Positions 62,090-64,000 of a stretch of 64,000 nucleotides of DNA are shown here, piece by piece (position 1 is the stretch's first letter; each line of letters begins with the position of its first letter). The DNA lies in NCBI RefSeq assembly GCF_007833215.1, contig NZ_CP042239.1:3532001-3596000 (forward strand). Direction: 5' to 3'. The DNA comes from Sphingomonas suaedae (GTDB taxonomy: Bacteria; Pseudomonadota; Alphaproteobacteria; Sphingomonadales; Sphingomonadaceae). The position numbers and the translations under genes are program-made. Below the pieces are notes generated by a model. The model saw only the letters and a program-made list of their open reading frames with translations. It was not told the origin of the DNA and did not search any database.

Positions 62090-64000
62090 ATGGTCGGACA
62101 GACGGTCACCGCTGCGCATCGGCGCAAGCTGCTTCATGGAATCTGCATCGCGGCGCTCGCGGGGGCGACCATCGTCCCGGCGGCGGCGCAGGACACCGCG
62201 ACCGAGGCCGCGACCGAAGATGATGGCGAGACGGTCGTTATCACCGGGATTCGCGACAACCTCGAATCGGCGCAGAACCGCAAACGCTATGCCGATACGG
62301 TGGTCGATTCGATCACGGCGGAGGATATCGGCTCCTTCCCCGACAAGTCGGTTGCGGAGGCGCTTCAGCGTGTTCCGGGCATCACCGTCATCCGCTTTGC
62401 CGGTACCGACGATACCTCGCACTTCTCGGCCGAGCCGTCGGGCGTCATCGTTCGCGGCCTCAATCAGGTCCGCTCCGAATTCAACGGTCGCGACACGTTC
62501 AGCGCGAACAGCTCGCGCGGGCTGAGCTGGCAGGATATCTCGCCTGAGTTGCTCGGCGGGATCGATACCTACAAGAACCAGACCGCCGATCTGATCGAAG
62601 GCGGCATCGCCGGCACCGTCAATCTGCGCACCCGCCTGCCGTTTGACAGCGACGGGCGGATGATCTCCCTCTCGATCAAGAACACCTATGGCGACATCGC
62701 CGGCAAATCGACGCCGGAGATTTCCGGGATCGTCTCTGATCGCTGGCAGACCGGCATCGGCGAGATCGGCCTGATGCTCAATGGCGCCTATGCGCACGCG
62801 ATCACTGCCAGCCAGGGCGTCCAGTTCGATCGCATGGGCGTGTTCGACGGCGTGTTCGGGCCGGGCAAGCAATATATTCCCGGCGGCATCTCGATGCGCG
62901 AGAACGAATATGACCGTAAACGGTACGGCATCGCGGCGGCCTTCCAGTGGAAATCAACCGACGAATCGATGACGCTCACGGGTCAGTATCTGCGTTCGCA
63001 GTACGACAATAGCTGGCGCGAATATTCCGTTCTTTCCAGCGCGTTCGGTCCCGATCTCTATGGGCGGCCGAGCGATTTCGAATATACCGACGGCAGCCAG
63101 ATTCAGCCGCTTCAGGGTACGGGACCCTTCACCTTCGACGAGGACGGCAATTTCCTGTCGGGCTGGTGGTCGGCCCCGCGCCCCTATGTCGGGGAAGGCA
63201 ACGACAATCTGGGACTCGGCCTCAACGAGAATGGCGAGGCATTCTACAATCGTTGCTATGCCTGGGAAGGCTGCACCAACCCGCAACGCGCACCGCAGGT
63301 CGACGCCTCCGCCAATGCGTTGCGCAACCGTCAGATCACGCAGGATTTCGGCCTCAATTTCCGCTGGGACGTGAACGATCGGCTGCGCCTGACCTTTGAC
63401 GGGCAATATGTCGATGCGAGCGTAAGCAACTACAACGCATCGGTGCTGGCGCGCAGCTATGCCAACACCTTTGTCGACCTGACCGGTAAATATCCGCGGC
63501 TCGAATTCTCGCCGCTCGTCGCGGACAATATCAACCTGTCGTCGGGCGGGCTGAACAATCCCAACAACTATCACTATTACGCGATCACCGATCATACCGA
63601 GGACAGCAACGGCGAAGAGATCGCGCTGCGGATGGACGCGGAATATTCGGTCGAATCGAGTTGGCTGAATGCCATCAAGGTCGGCGCGCGCTATGCCGAT
63701 CGCGATCAGACGGTGCGCTGGGGTGCCTATAACTGGGCCAATATCTCGAACACCTGGACCTATACCCAGGCGCCCTATTTCAACATCGACAGCCCGGTAT
63801 ATCCGGCGGGATCGACCCAGATCCACACGTTCGGCGGCGATTTCTTCGCCGGCAACCAGATGAATCACAACTCGTTCGTGTTTTTCAACATGGACAATCT
63901 GGTCAACCGGGAGGCGTTGGCCACATCGCTCGGGCGCCCGTCGATCGGCGTCGGCGAATATTATCCGGTCTGCTCGGGCCAGGGCTATCGCGCCGGTGAG
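62090..64000 (+). CDS. TonB-dependent receptor, chitooligosaccharide/GlcNAc type (partial, 3' end missing)
   Basis: 637 codons are visible and the frame is still open at the window end. The signal peptide is about residues 1-33 (LLHGICIAALAGATIVPAAAQ). The TonB-box region is ETVVITGIRDNLESAQNRK. The plug has ITAEDIGSFPDKSVAEALQR, VPGITVIRF, GVIVRGLNQVRSEFNGRD and ELLGGIDTYKNQTADLIEGG. The NLESAQNRK and PDKSVAEALQRVPGI motifs are typical of carbohydrate-related receptors of sphingomonads and Caulobacter. It is divergent from nagX with nag-like operators between, which makes it a NagP-type importer of chitin oligosaccharides. The start has GGGGAG about ten bases upstream. Confidence 0.9.
   Translation, partial: MVGQTVTAAHRRKLLHGICIAALAGATIVPAAAQDTATEAATEDDGETVVITGIRDNLESAQNRKRYADTVVDSITAEDIGSFPDKSVAEALQRVPGITVIRFAGTDDTSHFSAEPSGVIVRGLNQVRSEFNGRDTFSANSSRGLSWQDISPELLGGIDTYKNQTADLIEGGIAGTVNLRTRLPFDSDGRMISLSIKNTYGDIAGKSTPEISGIVSDRWQTGIGEIGLMLNGAYAHAITASQGVQFDRMGVFDGVFGPGKQYIPGGISMRENEYDRKRYGIAAAFQWKSTDESMTLTGQYLRSQYDNSWREYSVLSSAFGPDLYGRPSDFEYTDGSQIQPLQGTGPFTFDEDGNFLSGWWSAPRPYVGEGNDNLGLGLNENGEAFYNRCYAWEGCTNPQRAPQVDASANALRNRQITQDFGLNFRWDVNDRLRLTFDGQYVDASVSNYNASVLARSYANTFVDLTGKYPRLEFSPLVADNINLSSGGLNNPNNYHYYAITDHTEDSNGEEIALRMDAEYSVESSWLNAIKVGARYADRDQTVRWGAYNWANISNTWTYTQAPYFNIDSPVYPAGSTQIHTFGGDFFAGNQMNHNSFVFFNMDNLVNREALATSLGRPSIGVGEYYPVCSGQGYRAGE

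Overview
The window is high-GC, gene-dense DNA and looks like a chromosome segment of a sphingomonad-type alphaproteobacterium (Sphingomonas or a relative). Pointers are four TonB-dependent outer-membrane receptors in 64 kb, one with its own FecI/FecR-type sigma/anti-sigma pair, many periplasmic amidohydrolases, a PTS-based N-acetylglucosamine cluster, and GC-rich palindromic repeats in the gaps between genes. The assignment rests on gene content only. No rRNA, tRNA, integrase, intact insertion sequence or CRISPR array was recognised.

Layout. 0-0.66 kb: a possibly decayed minus-strand gene with a 19-bp tandem duplication. 0.66-6.7 kb: ECF sigma factor, FecR anti-sigma, STN-containing TonB receptor and a secreted purple-acid-phosphatase-like enzyme, a surface-signalling nutrient-uptake locus. 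6.9-13.5 kb: the most unusual locus, two genes overlapping by 4 bp. They encode an M48-type zinc protease with a possible TerB-like tail, and a 1813-residue protein joining a degenerate kinase-like region, DUF4011, an SF1 helicase, a PD-(D/E)XK nuclease-like region and a WGR domain. This looks like a nucleic-acid-sensing conflict or defence module. 13.7-15.3 kb: a polytopic membrane protein.

15.5-22.3 kb (minus strand): serine hydrolase, TonB receptor, YtcJ-type amidohydrolase and a MocR regulator. 22.4-30.6 kb (plus strand): a six-gene, translationally coupled operon of a PaiB-like protein, two amidohydrolases (one lacking the metal-binding HxH), ProC-like reductase, beta-propeller amidohydrolase and alpha/beta hydrolase. 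30.8-36.8 kb: acid-catabolism genes (CoA-transferase, aldehyde dehydrogenase, SDR, IclR regulator, MFS acid transporter). 36.9-44.7 kb: esterase, a second YtcJ/TonB-receptor pair and a MalT-like regulator. 44.9-48.9 kb: hydantoinase/DUF917/NCS1 permease. 49.0-54.2 kb: PepSY/DUF3649/DUF3325/DUF4198 genes that resemble siderophore-iron release modules, then an OprB-like porin.

54.3-64 kb: an N-acetylglucosamine/chitin-oligosaccharide locus with nagE-type EIICB (second B domain lacking its cysteine), an EIIA-HPr-EI fusion, nagA, a SIS-domain deaminase and nagX on the minus strand, and a TonB receptor on the plus strand that runs off the window end. Short ATTGGTC-type elements before both directions suggest shared regulation. 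As a whole the segment is scavenging-oriented: outer-membrane uptake, periplasmic hydrolysis, inner-membrane transport and cytoplasmic catabolism, with one embedded defence-like module.
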